NCBI RefSeq assembly: GCF_003113265.1
Contig: NZ_PUIV01000025.1
Span: forward strand, 1 to 56,004
From: Methylosinus sporium
GTDB taxonomy: Bacteria > Pseudomonadota > Alphaproteobacteria > Rhizobiales > Beijerinckiaceae
Length of the DNA: 56,004 bases
Direction of reading: 5' to 3'
Of the stretch, positions 35,515-44,179 are shown in pieces (position 1 is the stretch's first letter; the number at the start of each line of letters is the position of its first letter). The notes under the pieces were generated by a model. The model made no database searches. It was not told the DNA's origin and was given only the letters and a program-made list of their open reading frames with translations. Position numbers and translations under genes: made by a program.

Positions 35515-38500
35515 ATGAGCGCGATCGACGATGTCGGCTTCGTTCATCTACATGTTCACACCGCTTTCTCGCTGCGCGAAGGCGCGCTGACCCTCACCCG
35601 CGTCATCGATCTGGCCCAGAAGGACCAGATGCCGGCGCTCGCCGTCACCGATACGGATAATCTCTTCGGCGCGCTGGAGTTTTCCGAAAAGGCCGCCAAG
35701 GTCGGCGTGCAGCCGATTCCAGCCGTTCAGCTCACTGTCGATTTCGGCGACGGGACGCAGAGCGCCCTCGGCGCCGCCGATGGGCGCGGCCATATCGTCT
35801 TGATCGCGCAATCGGAGCAGGGCTATTCCAATCTGATGCGGCTCGCCTCGCGCGCCTATCTCGAGCCGGCGCAGGGGGAGGCCTCCCATGTCTCGCTGAC
35901 GAGCCTCGCCGAAAGCTGCGAGGGGCTGATCGCCCTCACCGGCGGCTCGGAGGGCGGGATCGACACGCTCTTCGCCAAGGGCCGGGCGGAGCAGGCGCTG
36001 GCGCGTCTCGAGGCGCTGCTGCCGCTCTTCGACGGCCGGCTCTATGTCGAGATTCAGCGCCACGGCCTCGATCAGCAGCGGCGCGTCGAGCCGCAATTGC
36101 TCGATCTCGCCTATCGGCGCGGCCTGCCTCTGGTCGCCACCAACGAGCCCTTTTTCGCCACGGCGGCAGATTTCGAGGCGCATGACGCGCTGCTCTGCAT
36201 CGCCGAGGGCACTGTGACCAGCGTCGCTGAGCGACGGCGGCTCTCGCCGCAGCATTATTTCAAGACGCGCAAGGAGATGCGCGAACTCTTCGCCGATCTC
36301 CGCGAGGCGACGGATTCGACGGTCGAGATCGCGCGGCGGGTCGCCTTTCGTCCGCTGACGCGCAAGCCCATCATGCCGCGCTTCATGCTGGACGGGGAAG
36401 GGGGCGGGGAATCCCTCGAGGATATAGAAGCGCGCGAATTGCGCCGGCAGGCGAAGGAAGGCCTCGAGGCGCGCCTCCTCGTGCAGCCGCCCGCGCCGGG
36501 GCAGACGCGCGAGACCTATGACGCGCGCCTCGAATTCGAGCTCGACACGATCGAGAAAATGCGTTTTCCGGGCTACTTCCTGATCGTCTCGGATTTCATC
36601 AAATATGCGAAATCACAAGGGATTCCGGTCGGGCCGGGGCGCGGCTCGGGCGCGGGATCGCTGGTCGCCTATGCGCTGACCATCACCGATCTCGATCCTC
36701 TGCGCTTCGGCCTCTTCTTCGAGCGCTTCCTCAATCCCGAACGCATGTCGATGCCGGATTTCGACATCGACTTCTGCCAGACGCGACGCGGCGAGGTCAT
36801 CGATTATGTCCGCGAGCGCTATGGCGCCGAGAAAGTGGCGCAGATCATCACCTTCGGCTCGTTTTTGGCCCGAGGCGTGCTGCGCAGCGTCGGCCGCGTG
36901 CTGGAAATGCCGCTGGGGCAGGTCGACAAGCTCGCCAAGCTGGTGCCGCAGAACCCCGCCAAGCCGGTGACTTTGGCCGAGGCCGTCGCCGGCGAGCAGA
37001 AATTGCGCGAGGCGATCGACGAGGACGGAAAAGTCGCCCGCCTGTTCAAAATAGCGGCGTCGCTCGAAGGGCTCTATTCCAACGCCTCTACTCACGCCGC
37101 CGGCGTCGTCATCGGCGACAGGCCGCTGGATGCGCTGGTGCCGCTCTATCGCGATCCGAAATCCGATATGCCGGCCACCCAGTTCAATATGAAATGGGTG
37201 GAGCCGGCCGGCCTCATCAAATTCGACTTCCTCGGCCTCAAGACACTGACCGTGCTGGCGACCGCCGTCGATCTGGTGCGCCGGCGCGCGCCGGATTTCG
37301 ATCTCGCAGGCATCCCGCTCGACGACGCCGAGACTTACGAAATGCTCGGCCGCGGCGAGACGGTGGGCGTGTTCCAGCTGGAAAGCGCGGGCATGCGCAA
37401 GGCGCTGGTCGAGATGCACGCCGACCATTTCGAGGACATCATCGCTCTCGTCGCCCTCTACCGGCCGGGTCCTATGGCCAATATCCCGACCTATTGCGCG
37501 GTAAAGCTCGGCGATGAGGAGCCGGATTACATCCACCCCAAGATCGAGCACATCTTAAAGGAGACGTTCGGCGTCATCATCTACCAAGAGCAGGTGATGC
37601 AGATCGCTCAGGTCCTCTCCGGCTATTCGCTGGGCGAGGCCGATCTGCTCCGCCGCGCCATGGGCAAGAAGATCAAGGCCGAAATGGACGCCCAGCGCGA
37701 GCGCTTCGTCACCGGCGCGGTGGAGCGCGGCCTCACGGCGCAAAAGGCCAGCGATATCTTCGACCTGCTGGCGAAATTCGCCGATTACGGCTTCAACAAG
37801 AGCCATGCGGCGGCTTATGCGCTGATCGCCTATCAGACCGCCTGGTTCAAGGCGCATTATCCGGTGGAGTTTTTGGCCGCCTCCATGACGTTGGACAAGG
37901 GCAACACCGACAAGCTCGCCGAATTCCGCAATGAGGCGCGACGGCTCGGCATTGCGGTGGAGCCGCCTTCCATCCGCCGCTCGGGCGTCGATTTCGACGT
38001 CGCGCCGGGCGTCGACGGCAATCTCGCCATTCGCTACGCGCTCTCCGCCGTGAAGGGCGTCGGCGAGGGGCAGGCGGCGTCCATTGTGCGCACGCGCGGC
38101 GCCGCGCCTTTCCGCAATCTCTCGGAGTTCGCGCGACGGATCAATCCGCGTGAGGTCAATAAGAAGGTGCTGGAGAATCTCGCCTGCTGCGGCGCCTTCG
38201 ACGAACTGGACGCCGACCGCGCCCGCGTCGTCGGCGCGATCGAGACTGTACTCGCCTGCGCCAATCGCTGCGCCGAAGATCGGCAGGCCGGGCAGAATGC
38301 GCTGTTCGGCGGCGCGGAGGCGGAGGAGGAGCTGGTCCTGCCCAAGAGCCAGCCCTGGACGGCGTCGGAAAAGCTGAAGCGCGAATTCGACGCCGCCGGT
38401 TTCTTCCTCTCCGGCCATCCGCTCGACGCCTATGCGAGCGTGCTCGGCCGGCTGCGGCTGACGCGCTGGGCGGAGTTCATCATCGCGGTGAAGCGCGGCG

Positions 38501-38982
38501 CCAGCGCCGGTCGGCTCGCGGCGGTGGTTCTCGACCGCGCCGAGCGGCGCACCAAATCGGGCTCCAAAATGGGCGTGGTCCAGCTCTCGGACGACAGCGG
38601 GCAGTATGAGGCGATCCTGTTTCAGGAAGGGCTCAACCAGTATCGCGACCTTTTGGAAAAGGGCGCGACCGTGCTGGTGACGCTCTCCGCCGCGCTCGAG
38701 GGCGAGGATGTGCGGGCGCGCATCACCGAGGTTCAGCCGCTCGCGGCCGCCGCCGCCAAGGCGCAAAAAGGGCTGCGCATCTTCCTTCAGGACGCCGCGC
38801 CGCTCGATGCGCTGAAGTCGCGGCTGGCGACGCGCGGCGAGGGTGAAGTGTCGATCGTCGTGGCGCTGGAGCGCATGGCGAGCGAGGTGGAGATCAAGCT
38901 GCCGGGGGGCTATTCCGTCTCGGCCGATGTCGCCGGCGCGCTGAAGACGATCCCCGGCGTGCTCGCCGTGGAGCATGTGTGA
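35515..38982 (+). CDS. dnaE: DNA polymerase III alpha subunit
   Basis: Replicative polymerase catalytic subunit, 1155 residues, full length for alphaproteobacterial DnaE1. Domains in order: PHP (residues about 9-215; FVHLHVHTAFSLREGAL and later His/Asp clusters); the polymerase core (about 285-850) with GPGRGSGAGSLVAYAL, the catalytic MPDFDIDFCQTRRGEVIDYV and YRPGPMANIP; the finger region YQEQVMQIAQVLSGYSLGEA; HhH (about 860-890); and an OB fold (about 1000-1080, VVLDRAERRTKSGSKMGVVQ). ATG 35515 is preceded by CAGGAGGCGG. No beta-clamp or other replisome gene is adjacent. The 3' flank is an unusually AT-rich patch. Confidence 0.97.
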   Translation: MSAIDDVGFVHLHVHTAFSLREGALTLTRVIDLAQKDQMPALAVTDTDNLFGALEFSEKAAKVGVQPIPAVQLTVDFGDGTQSALGAADGRGHIVLIAQSEQGYSNLMRLASRAYLEPAQGEASHVSLTSLAESCEGLIALTGGSEGGIDTLFAKGRAEQALARLEALLPLFDGRLYVEIQRHGLDQQRRVEPQLLDLAYRRGLPLVATNEPFFATAADFEAHDALLCIAEGTVTSVAERRRLSPQHYFKTRKEMRELFADLREATDSTVEIARRVAFRPLTRKPIMPRFMLDGEGGGESLEDIEARELRRQAKEGLEARLLVQPPAPGQTRETYDARLEFELDTIEKMRFPGYFLIVSDFIKYAKSQGIPVGPGRGSGAGSLVAYALTITDLDPLRFGLFFERFLNPERMSMPDFDIDFCQTRRGEVIDYVRERYGAEKVAQIITFGSFLARGVLRSVGRVLEMPLGQVDKLAKLVPQNPAKPVTLAEAVAGEQKLREAIDEDGKVARLFKIAASLEGLYSNASTHAAGVVIGDRPLDALVPLYRDPKSDMPATQFNMKWVEPAGLIKFDFLGLKTLTVLATAVDLVRRRAPDFDLAGIPLDDAETYEMLGRGETVGVFQLESAGMRKALVEMHADHFEDIIALVALYRPGPMANIPTYCAVKLGDEEPDYIHPKIEHILKETFGVIIYQEQVMQIAQVLSGYSLGEADLLRRAMGKKIKAEMDAQRERFVTGAVERGLTAQKASDIFDLLAKFADYGFNKSHAAAYALIAYQTAWFKAHYPVEFLAASMTLDKGNTDKLAEFRNEARRLGIAVEPPSIRRSGVDFDVAPGVDGNLAIRYALSAVKGVGEGQAASIVRTRGAAPFRNLSEFARRINPREVNKKVLENLACCGAFDELDADRARVVGAIETVLACANRCAEDRQAGQNALFGGAEAEEELVLPKSQPWTASEKLKREFDAAGFFLSGHPLDAYASVLGRLRLTRWAEFIIAVKRGASAGRLAAVVLDRAERRTKSGSKMGVVQLSDDSGQYEAILFQEGLNQYRDLLEKGATVLVTLSAALEGEDVRARITEVQPLAAAAAKAQKGLRIFLQDAAPLDALKSRLATRGEGEVSIVVALERMASEVEIKLPGGYSVSADVAGALKTIPGVLAVEHV

Positions 38983-39000
38983 GGCGCAGGGTTGATAGCT

Positions 39001-39061
39001 CATCTATGACATTAGATATTAATGCTTATTTATTGAGATAACTAAGCAATATTGCTGATAC
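39001..39061 (+). promoter_or_regulatory. AT-rich patch with palindrome and putative promoter
   Basis: About 60 bases of roughly 30% GC in a 65% GC context, just after dnaE. It holds a perfect 12-bp palindrome AGCAATATTGCT (39045-39056) and a possible promoter TTGAGA (39033-39038) - 17 nt - TGATAC (39056-39061) that would serve the small membrane protein and lipA. Confidence 0.45.
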
Positions 39062-39186
39062 GAAACTTCGCCTCGGCGATCTCGCCGACGGCCTGCGACG
39101 CTGCGCCTCTTCTTGTCGGCGCAGGAGGCTCCTATCTTGAAGCAGGGCTCGTGTGAGGCGACGCCCGCTCGATCGGGGTGGCGGAA

Positions 39187-39495
39187 ATGGACGCTGCGAT
39201 CGCTTTTCTCGGAAGGCTCGACGCGGGCTTTCTGCCCCTCGTCGTCATCGGCGCGCTCGGCGGCTGGCTCGTCGGCGCCCTGCTACGCGGCTCCGATCAG
39301 CTCTTCGCAGATATGGCGATCGGCGTCGTCGGCGCGTGGCTCGGAGCGCAATTCGCCGAGTTCTGCGGGCTTGCTCTCGATGCCTCGCTCGGCCATTTCC
39401 TCGCTGGCCTGCTCGGGTCCATAATCAGCGTCTCGCTCTGGGCGCGAGTCGACGGCGGAGCTCCCCTCCGGCCGGACCAAAGGCCGAGACATTAG
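39187..39495 (+). CDS. Small membrane protein, GlsB/YeaQ-like
   Basis: A 102-residue Gly/Ala-rich protein with three membrane helices (about 13-33 [17 protein letters not shown], 38-58 [17 protein letters not shown], 65-87 [16 protein letters not shown]). Its GG/G-x-x-x-G pattern recalls the transglycosylase-associated GlsB/YeaQ stress family, though the match is loose. Start ATG 39187; a GTG at 39178 is the alternative. It ends 8 bases before lipA and may be co-transcribed with it. Confidence 0.68.
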   Translation: MDAAIAFLGRLDAGFLPLVVIGALGGWLVGALLRGSDQLFADMAIGVVGAWLGAQFAEFCGLALDASLGHFLAGLLGSIISVSLWARVDGGAPLRPDQRPRH

Positions 39496-39503
39496 GCAAA
39501 GCC

Positions 39504-40478
39504 ATGACCGTCCTGCTCGATCTTCTCAACGACGACCCGCGCAAGCGTGAAGCGGCCGCCGTCCGCCACCCCGAAAAAGCGCATCGGCCGGACACGCCGC
39601 TGGCGCGCAAGCCGGAGTGGATCAGAGTCAAGGCGCCGGGCTCGGCGGCTTGGCGCGAGACCGGGGCGATCCTGCGCGGCGGCGGACTCTCCACCGTCTG
39701 CCAGGAGGCCTCCTGCCCGAATATCGGCGAGTGCTGGGAGAAAAAGCACGCGACCTTCCTCGTCATGGGGTCGGTCTGCACGCGCGCCTGCGCTTTCTGT
39801 AATGTCGCGACCGGCCTGCCGTCGGCGCTCGATTCCACCGAGCCGGAGCGGGTGGCGGAGGCCACAGCCAAGCTCGGCCTCTCCCATGTCGTGATCACCT
39901 CGGTCGACCGCGACGATCTCGAGGACGGCGGGGCAGACCATATCGCGCAGACGATCCGCGCCATACGCGCCGCCTGTTCGACGACGACGATCGAGGTGCT
40001 GACCCCGGATTTTCTCCGCAAAGAGGGCGCGCTCGAGAAGGTCGTCGCCGCGCGGCCGGACGTGTTCAACCATAATCTCGAGACTGTGCCGTCGCTCTAT
40101 GTGACGGTGCGGCCGGGCGCCCGCTATTTCCATTCGCTGCGGCTGCTGCAGCGGGTCAAGGAGCTCGATCCCGCCATCTTCACCAAATCCGGCCTGATGG
40201 TCGGGCTCGGCGAGGCGCGAAACGAGATTCTCCAGGTGATGGACGATCTGCGCGTCGCCAATGTGGATTTCCTCACCATCGGCCAATATCTGCAGCCGAC
40301 CCGCAAGCATCACGAGGTCGTCCGCTTCGTGACGCCGCAGGAATTCGAGGCGCTTTCAACCATCGCCTACGCCAAGGGCTTCTCCATGGTCTCCGCCTCG
40401 CCGCTCACCCGCTCCTCGCACCATGCGGGCGCGGATTTCGAGCGGCTGCGGGAGAAGAGGCTCGGCGCGTCTCGATAA
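39504..40478 (+). CDS. lipA: Lipoyl synthase
   Basis: Radical SAM enzyme that inserts two sulfurs into protein-bound octanoyl groups to make lipoate for pyruvate and 2-oxoglutarate dehydrogenases. The 324-residue protein carries the auxiliary cluster motif [12 protein letters not shown] and the radical SAM motif CTRACAFC (C-x3-C-x2-C), then [39 protein letters not shown] and the C-terminal [11 protein letters not shown] with the serine ligand of the auxiliary cluster. In many Rhizobiales it follows the pdh genes; here dnaE and a small membrane gene precede it. Its last 74 bases overlap the convergent DUF488 gene. Confidence 0.96.
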   Translation: MTVLLDLLNDDPRKREAAAVRHPEKAHRPDTPLARKPEWIRVKAPGSAAWRETGAILRGGGLSTVCQEASCPNIGECWEKKHATFLVMGSVCTRACAFCNVATGLPSALDSTEPERVAEATAKLGLSHVVITSVDRDDLEDGGADHIAQTIRAIRAACSTTTIEVLTPDFLRKEGALEKVVAARPDVFNHNLETVPSLYVTVRPGARYFHSLRLLQRVKELDPAIFTKSGLMVGLGEARNEILQVMDDLRVANVDFLTIGQYLQPTRKHHEVVRFVTPQEFEALSTIAYAKGFSMVSASPLTRSSHHAGADFERLREKRLGASR

Positions 40479-40809
40479 TCTCCTTCAGCGCGGCGGCGTT
40501 GTTCATCTCCGGCGCGCGGGAGGCGAAGAGCAGCGTCACGACGCGGCCGCGGCCGAGCGCGCGCAGACGTTTCAGCTCCTGCGGGCAAGTCTCGCGCAGC
40601 TCGCGGGCGTAGCGGGTCTTGAACTCCCGCCAGCGTTGCGGCGAATGGGCGTACCATCGGCGCAGAGCGTCGCTCGGCGCGACGAGGCGATCCCATTCGT
40701 CGAGCGCGGCCTTCGTTTTGGAGAGTCCGCGCGGCCACAGGCGGTCGACGAGGATGCGCTTACCGTCCTCGGCGCTCGCCGGCTCATAGGCGCGCTTGAT
40801 CTTGAACAT
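40405..40809 (-). CDS. DUF488 family protein
   Basis: A 134-residue soluble protein matching the DUF488/YeaO family: [49 protein letters not shown] and [17 protein letters not shown] are its hallmarks. Function unknown. ATG 40809 is chosen because the family begins there; the frame upstream is Arg-rich and unrelated. Family members are usually near 115-120 residues, so the last 15-20 residues, which lie wholly in antisense to the lipA end, may be a recent extension by stop loss. Confidence 0.88.
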   Translation of the reverse strand: MFKIKRAYEPASAEDGKRILVDRLWPRGLSKTKAALDEWDRLVAPSDALRRWYAHSPQRWREFKTRYARELRETCPQELKRLRALGRGRVVTLLFASRAPEMNNAAALKEIIETRRASSPAAARNPRPHGARSG

Positions 40810-40921
40810 GATTTTCCCCCGGCCGAGCCGCTGGGGACGCAGATAGGGCGAAGAGCGGCGCGGTCTCACGCTCGAAATCGCCGTTTTCGCGCCTTCCGCA
40901 ATAGTGGTAATAGCTTCGCCC

Positions 40922-41392
40922 ATGAAGAGCTTCCGCAACCGCCGCCGCGTGAACTTCCGCGCCGACGACATGTTCGCCCTGGTCAAGGATGTCGAATCCT
41001 ACCCCAAATTCGTGCCGCTCTGCGAGGCGCTGCGCGTGCGCCGCCGCAGCACGACGGAGGAGGGGGTGGAGGTCATTCTCGCGGAGATGCAGGTGGGCTT
41101 CAAAGCGGTCTGCGAGCGCTTCACCAGCCGCGTGACCTGCGATCCCAACAAGCGCGAGATACTCGTCGAATATGTCGATGGCCCGTTCAAAAAGCTCGAA
41201 AATCGCTGGACCTTCGCCGACGAGCCGGCCGGGCCGGATGGCGGCGCGCGCTCGGTCGTCGATTTCTATATCAATTACGAGTTCCGCAGCCGCACGCTCG
41301 GGCTGGTGATGGGGGCGATGTTCGACTCCGCCTTCCACAAATATTCGGACGCTTTCGTCAAGCGCGCCGGCGAGGTCTATGGCCGGCGCTGA
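40922..41392 (+). CDS. Coq10/RatA-type START-domain protein
   Basis: A 156-residue polyketide cyclase/START-fold protein of the Coq10 (ubiquinone-binding) and RatA family. Motifs are FRADDMFALVKDVESYPKFV, PLCEALRVRRR, AEMQVGFKAVCERFTSRV, YVDGPFKKLENRW and VDFYINYEFRSRTLG. In Rhizobiales this gene regularly follows lipA, and a role in ubiquinone delivery to the respiratory chain is the usual assignment. The toxin RatA activity of E. coli is not expected without further evidence. ATG 40922 is preferred; a GTG at 40904 is in frame. The stop overlaps that of convergent pncC by 16 bases. Confidence 0.9.
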   Translation: MKSFRNRRRVNFRADDMFALVKDVESYPKFVPLCEALRVRRRSTTEEGVEVILAEMQVGFKAVCERFTSRVTCDPNKREILVEYVDGPFKKLENRWTFADEPAGPDGGARSVVDFYINYEFRSRTLGLVMGAMFDSAFHKYSDAFVKRAGEVYGRR

Positions 41393-41877
41393 GCCGCCGC
41401 GATCATCAGCTCCAGTGCTTGGGCGACCGAGCCTTCCCTTATCGCCTCGCGCGTTTCCGGGCCGAAGCGGCGCTCGATATGCTCCATTCCAAAGCCTTTA
41501 CGAAGGCAGGCGAAATGGACGAGGCCCACGGGCTTCTCCGCGCTGCCGCCGCCCGGGCCGGCTATGCCGGTGATAGAGACGACGATATCGGCGAAGGAGC
41601 GCTCCACGGCGCCGCTCGCCATGGCCCGCGCCGTCTCGGCGCTGACGGCGCCGTGGCGCTCGAGAATTTCGTGCGGGACGCCGAGCATCTCCTCTTTGGC
41701 GGCGTTGGAATAGGTCACGAAGCCGCAGTCGAAGGCGTCCGAGGAGCCGGCGATATCGGTGATCGCCCCGGCGACGAGCCCGCCGGTGCAGGATTCGGCC
41801 GTCGCGAGGCGCAGGCTCTGCGTGCGGCAGAGGTCGAGCAGATGTCGGGCGAGGCGAAGGAGATCAGGGGAGGGCAT
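41377..41877 (-). CDS. pncC: Nicotinamide-nucleotide amidase (CinA C-terminal domain protein)
   Basis: A 166-residue stand-alone CinA C-terminal domain that converts NMN to nicotinate mononucleotide in the NAD salvage cycle. The catalytic pattern is LATAESCTGGLVAGAITDIAG (Ser of ESCTGG), followed by YSNAAKEEMLGVP, GAVSAETARAMASGA and SITGIAGPGGGSAEKPVG. ATG 41877 fits the usual family length; an in-frame ATG at 41916 would add 13 residues. In Rhizobiales this gene is normally next to ispDF, which is 7.6 kb away here. Confidence 0.92.
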   Translation of the reverse strand: MPSPDLLRLARHLLDLCRTQSLRLATAESCTGGLVAGAITDIAGSSDAFDCGFVTYSNAAKEEMLGVPHEILERHGAVSAETARAMASGAVERSFADIVVSITGIAGPGGGSAEKPVGLVHFACLRKGFGMEHIERRFGPETREAIREGSVAQALELMIAAAQRRP

Positions 41878-42030
41878 GAAGGCGATCGTGTCTCGAGCGG
41901 CTTGGAAGGCGACCATATTCCCGCCCGCCGCGCCTTCAAAGCGTCGCCGTTCGGCGGGGGCGGCAGTAGACGGTCCGCCAGCTCGATTCTGCGCAACAGA
42001 CGCGCATTCCCAGCGCCCATGGTACCGCCG

Positions 42031-42519
42031 TCACGGGATGATGAGATAGGGCTGCCCCTTCTCGACCATATAGACGATAAGATATTTGAGCGGCGAGGTG
42101 CGATCAGGGTTGCGGAAGATCGTATGCTGGGTTTCGGCCCTGTCCTGGTAACTCTCGCCGGCGGTAAAGCGCTGAAGCTCTTCGCCCAGGTACTGAGACT
42201 CGGCCACGCCTTCCAAGATGTAGTTGTGTGCGATAGAAGGGTGATGGTGCGTCGGGAGACCTACGCCCGCCGGATAGGTGGTCAGAACCATCCGGAACTC
42301 TTCCCCGGCGGAATTGATATGATTCTGAAGCGTCGTACGGATGACGCCGTCCGGCGAAACGGCGGTATTGTCCGCCGTGTTTATTCGGGCCAGCAGCGGG
42401 ACATCGGAAAAAGCGAAGGCGGCGCTGGCCATGGCGCCGAGAAACAGGCGTCTTTTGATGTCCGCCTCGATCTTCGGCGCCGCCATTTCTGCGGCGTGCG
42501 AGAGCTTGGATTGCGGCAT
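42031..42519 (-). CDS. Exported cupin-domain protein with Tat-like leader
   Basis: A 162-residue protein. Residues about 1-45 form a leader with a twin-arginine-like core (KRRLFLGAMASAAFAF), and the rest is a single cupin barrel: TTYPAGVGLPTHHHPSIAHN supplies the metal-binding His cluster, YILEGVAESQYLGEE and FTAGESYQDRAETQHTIFRN the second half. The ligand and reaction cannot be read. ATG 42519 gives a leader of normal length. It lies 236 bases downstream of the tautomerase gene in the same direction, probably under the divergent LysR regulator. Confidence 0.85.
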   Translation of the reverse strand: MPQSKLSHAAEMAAPKIEADIKRRLFLGAMASAAFAFSDVPLLARINTADNTAVSPDGVIRTTLQNHINSAGEEFRMVLTTYPAGVGLPTHHHPSIAHNYILEGVAESQYLGEELQRFTAGESYQDRAETQHTIFRNPDRTSPLKYLIVYMVEKGQPYLIIP

Positions 42520-42755
42520 TTGGGGTTTCCGTTGTTGCGCGTGAATTGCGACCGCCGGCTCTCGATGTCGGCGGGCGGTCGAACGCCCCCGGCGCCCCGA
42601 AAGCATGTCGAAATCGATACGCCGTTGCTCGCGTGCGTCATGGGGGCCGCCCGTCCGTCGCCGGCGTTTTGGCCGGGACGGACGGAACTATCTCGGTCGC
42701 GAATGCGATGGCGGCGAGTGTTGCTTGCCGATGTGCGAATGCGGTCGCCGCAGCG
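42520..42755. other. 236-base spacer between tautomerase and cupin genes
   Basis: No gene, tRNA or recognisable motif was found. The open frames here are short and lack codon bias. It may hold a promoter for the cupin gene. Confidence 0.4.
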
Positions 42756-43172
42756 TCAACCTTCGGCGATGGAGGCGCCGAGCTCCGCGTTGGTCATCGC
42801 GGCGCCGTTCAGCGTCCAGGCGCCGTCGACGGCATGTACGGCGTTTGCCCAGATGCGGTTCATGGGCAGACGGCCCCCGGACAGATCATGGACAATCTGG
42901 GTTGCTTCGGCGAAAAACGCTTTCTGGACTTCGCGATCGGCCAGCGCGAATGAGGGGAGCTTCCACTCGATCCAGGCTCCTTCCACCGGCTCGCCTCCTG
43001 CGAAGGTCAGCCCCCGCGGCACGATATGAACATGAGCTGTCACGTTCGGCGTCAACGCCTTGTTGCCGGCGAGGCCCTGGGTTTTGAGGAAGGCATGGGT
43101 GATCTGCGCGATCGCCGTCTTTTCGGCGCCCAGGGGCAGGACGCCTTCTGTGAGGGTGAGTGTCAGCGGCAT
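42756..43172 (-). CDS. Tautomerase-superfamily protein
   Basis: A 138-residue protein starting Met-Pro, with the Pro-1 nucleophile expected after Met removal (MPLTLTLTEGVLPLGAEKTA). It has two related halves like the larger tautomerases: TPNVTAHVHIVPRGLTFAGG and WIEWKLPSFALADREVQKAF, then HDLSGGRLPMNRIWANAVH. Tautomerases of this kind act on 2-hydroxymuconate-like or malonate-type substrates; the one here is unknown. The ATG at 43172 faces the LysR gene across 125 bases, an arrangement in which the LysR protein usually controls the divergent metabolic gene. Confidence 0.87.
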   Translation of the reverse strand: MPLTLTLTEGVLPLGAEKTAIAQITHAFLKTQGLAGNKALTPNVTAHVHIVPRGLTFAGGEPVEGAWIEWKLPSFALADREVQKAFFAEATQIVHDLSGGRLPMNRIWANAVHAVDGAWTLNGAAMTNAELGASIAEG

Positions 43173-43297
43173 GGAAACTCCTTCGCGTGAGCTCGCGGCA
43201 TGAGGCTCGTGAGCGGGTGGCGGAGTTGTGCCGTGCTGACAGGGGCAAAAAAAGCGCGTAATTCTGCAGGCTATCCTCGAGGAAAGCTGTGGTTTCG

Positions 43298-44170
43298 ATG
43301 CGCAATCTCGAAACGGCGTGGCTTCGCACGCTGGTGGCCGTGGCCGACTGCGGCAGCTTCGCCAAGGCCGCACAGGCGGTCAACCGCTCCGAATCCGCAG
43401 TCAGCCTGCATGTCGGCAACCTCGAAAGGGAAACGGGCGCCAGTCTCTTCCGCCGGGAGGGGCGCCGCATGGTCCTCACCGATGAGGGGCTGACCCTGCT
43501 CGATTACGCCCGGAAGGCTCTCGAGCTCCATGACGGCGTGCTGAAGCAATTCGCCCGGAGCCCGCACGACGCCACGGTCCGGATCGGCCTGCCGCGAGAC
43601 TTCGCCGATACTTGGCTCCCCGCGGTTCTCGCCAGCCTCGCCCAGAAGCATCCTCGCATTCACCTGCAGACGATCGCGGCCCGTTCGCCCGATCTGGTGC
43701 GCAGCCTCGGCAGGCGGGAAATCGACATCGCCATGATCTACGGAGAAACACAGGAAGCGCCGTGTCTCTGGTCCGGATCGCTGTCGATGGTCTGGATCGG
43801 AGCGCAGGATCTGAGCTTGAGCCGCTTCCATCCGCTGCCTCTAGCCGTTTTCGATCCGCCTTGCGCCTTCCGTGGCGCCGCGATGGACGCGCTCGAGCGG
43901 GCTGGAATGCCGTGGACCGTGGCGTTCGCCAGCCCCACGCTCGCGAGCCTCTGGGGCGCAGTAGGCTCCGGGATCGGCGTGACGGTTCGCACGCCGCTGG
44001 GCATTCCTCCTCGACTTAGAATCATGGGACGAGAAGATGGACTGCCTGGCCTGCCGAGCGTCGAGCTCGGCCTCTATGCTGCGGTGGATATTGCCGCTTC
44101 GCCCGCGGCTTCGGCCGTGGCCGACATCATGACGGGGGTGGTCGGCCAAAGTCTTCGCGCCGCGATTTGA
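43298..44170 (+). CDS. LysR-family transcriptional regulator
   Basis: A 290-residue LysR regulator. The N-terminal winged helix-turn-helix (residues about 5-65) reads AWLRTLVAVADCGSFAKAAQ, then SESAVSLHVGNLERETGASL and FRREGRRMVLTDEG. A linker helix and a periplasmic-binding-protein-like effector domain follow (VRIGLPRDFADTWLPAVLAS, GRREIDIAMIYGE). ATG 43298 is preferred over a GTG three codons earlier. It is divergent from the tautomerase/cupin genes and presumably regulates them; the effector is unknown. Confidence 0.92.
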   Translation: MRNLETAWLRTLVAVADCGSFAKAAQAVNRSESAVSLHVGNLERETGASLFRREGRRMVLTDEGLTLLDYARKALELHDGVLKQFARSPHDATVRIGLPRDFADTWLPAVLASLAQKHPRIHLQTIAARSPDLVRSLGRREIDIAMIYGETQEAPCLWSGSLSMVWIGAQDLSLSRFHPLPLAVFDPPCAFRGAAMDALERAGMPWTVAFASPTLASLWGAVGSGIGVTVRTPLGIPPRLRIMGREDGLPGLPSVELGLYAAVDIAASPAASAVADIMTGVVGQSLRAAI

Positions 44171-44179
44171 GTGGCCGCC

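Noticed and set aside
39014-39030. CtrA-like TTAA-N7-TTAT in the AT-rich patch after dnaE
   Set aside because: One mismatch in a very AT-rich stretch makes a chance match likely.
42546-43087. Plus-strand open frames between the cupin and tautomerase genes
   Set aside because: They run antisense through the tautomerase gene and show no recognisable protein features.
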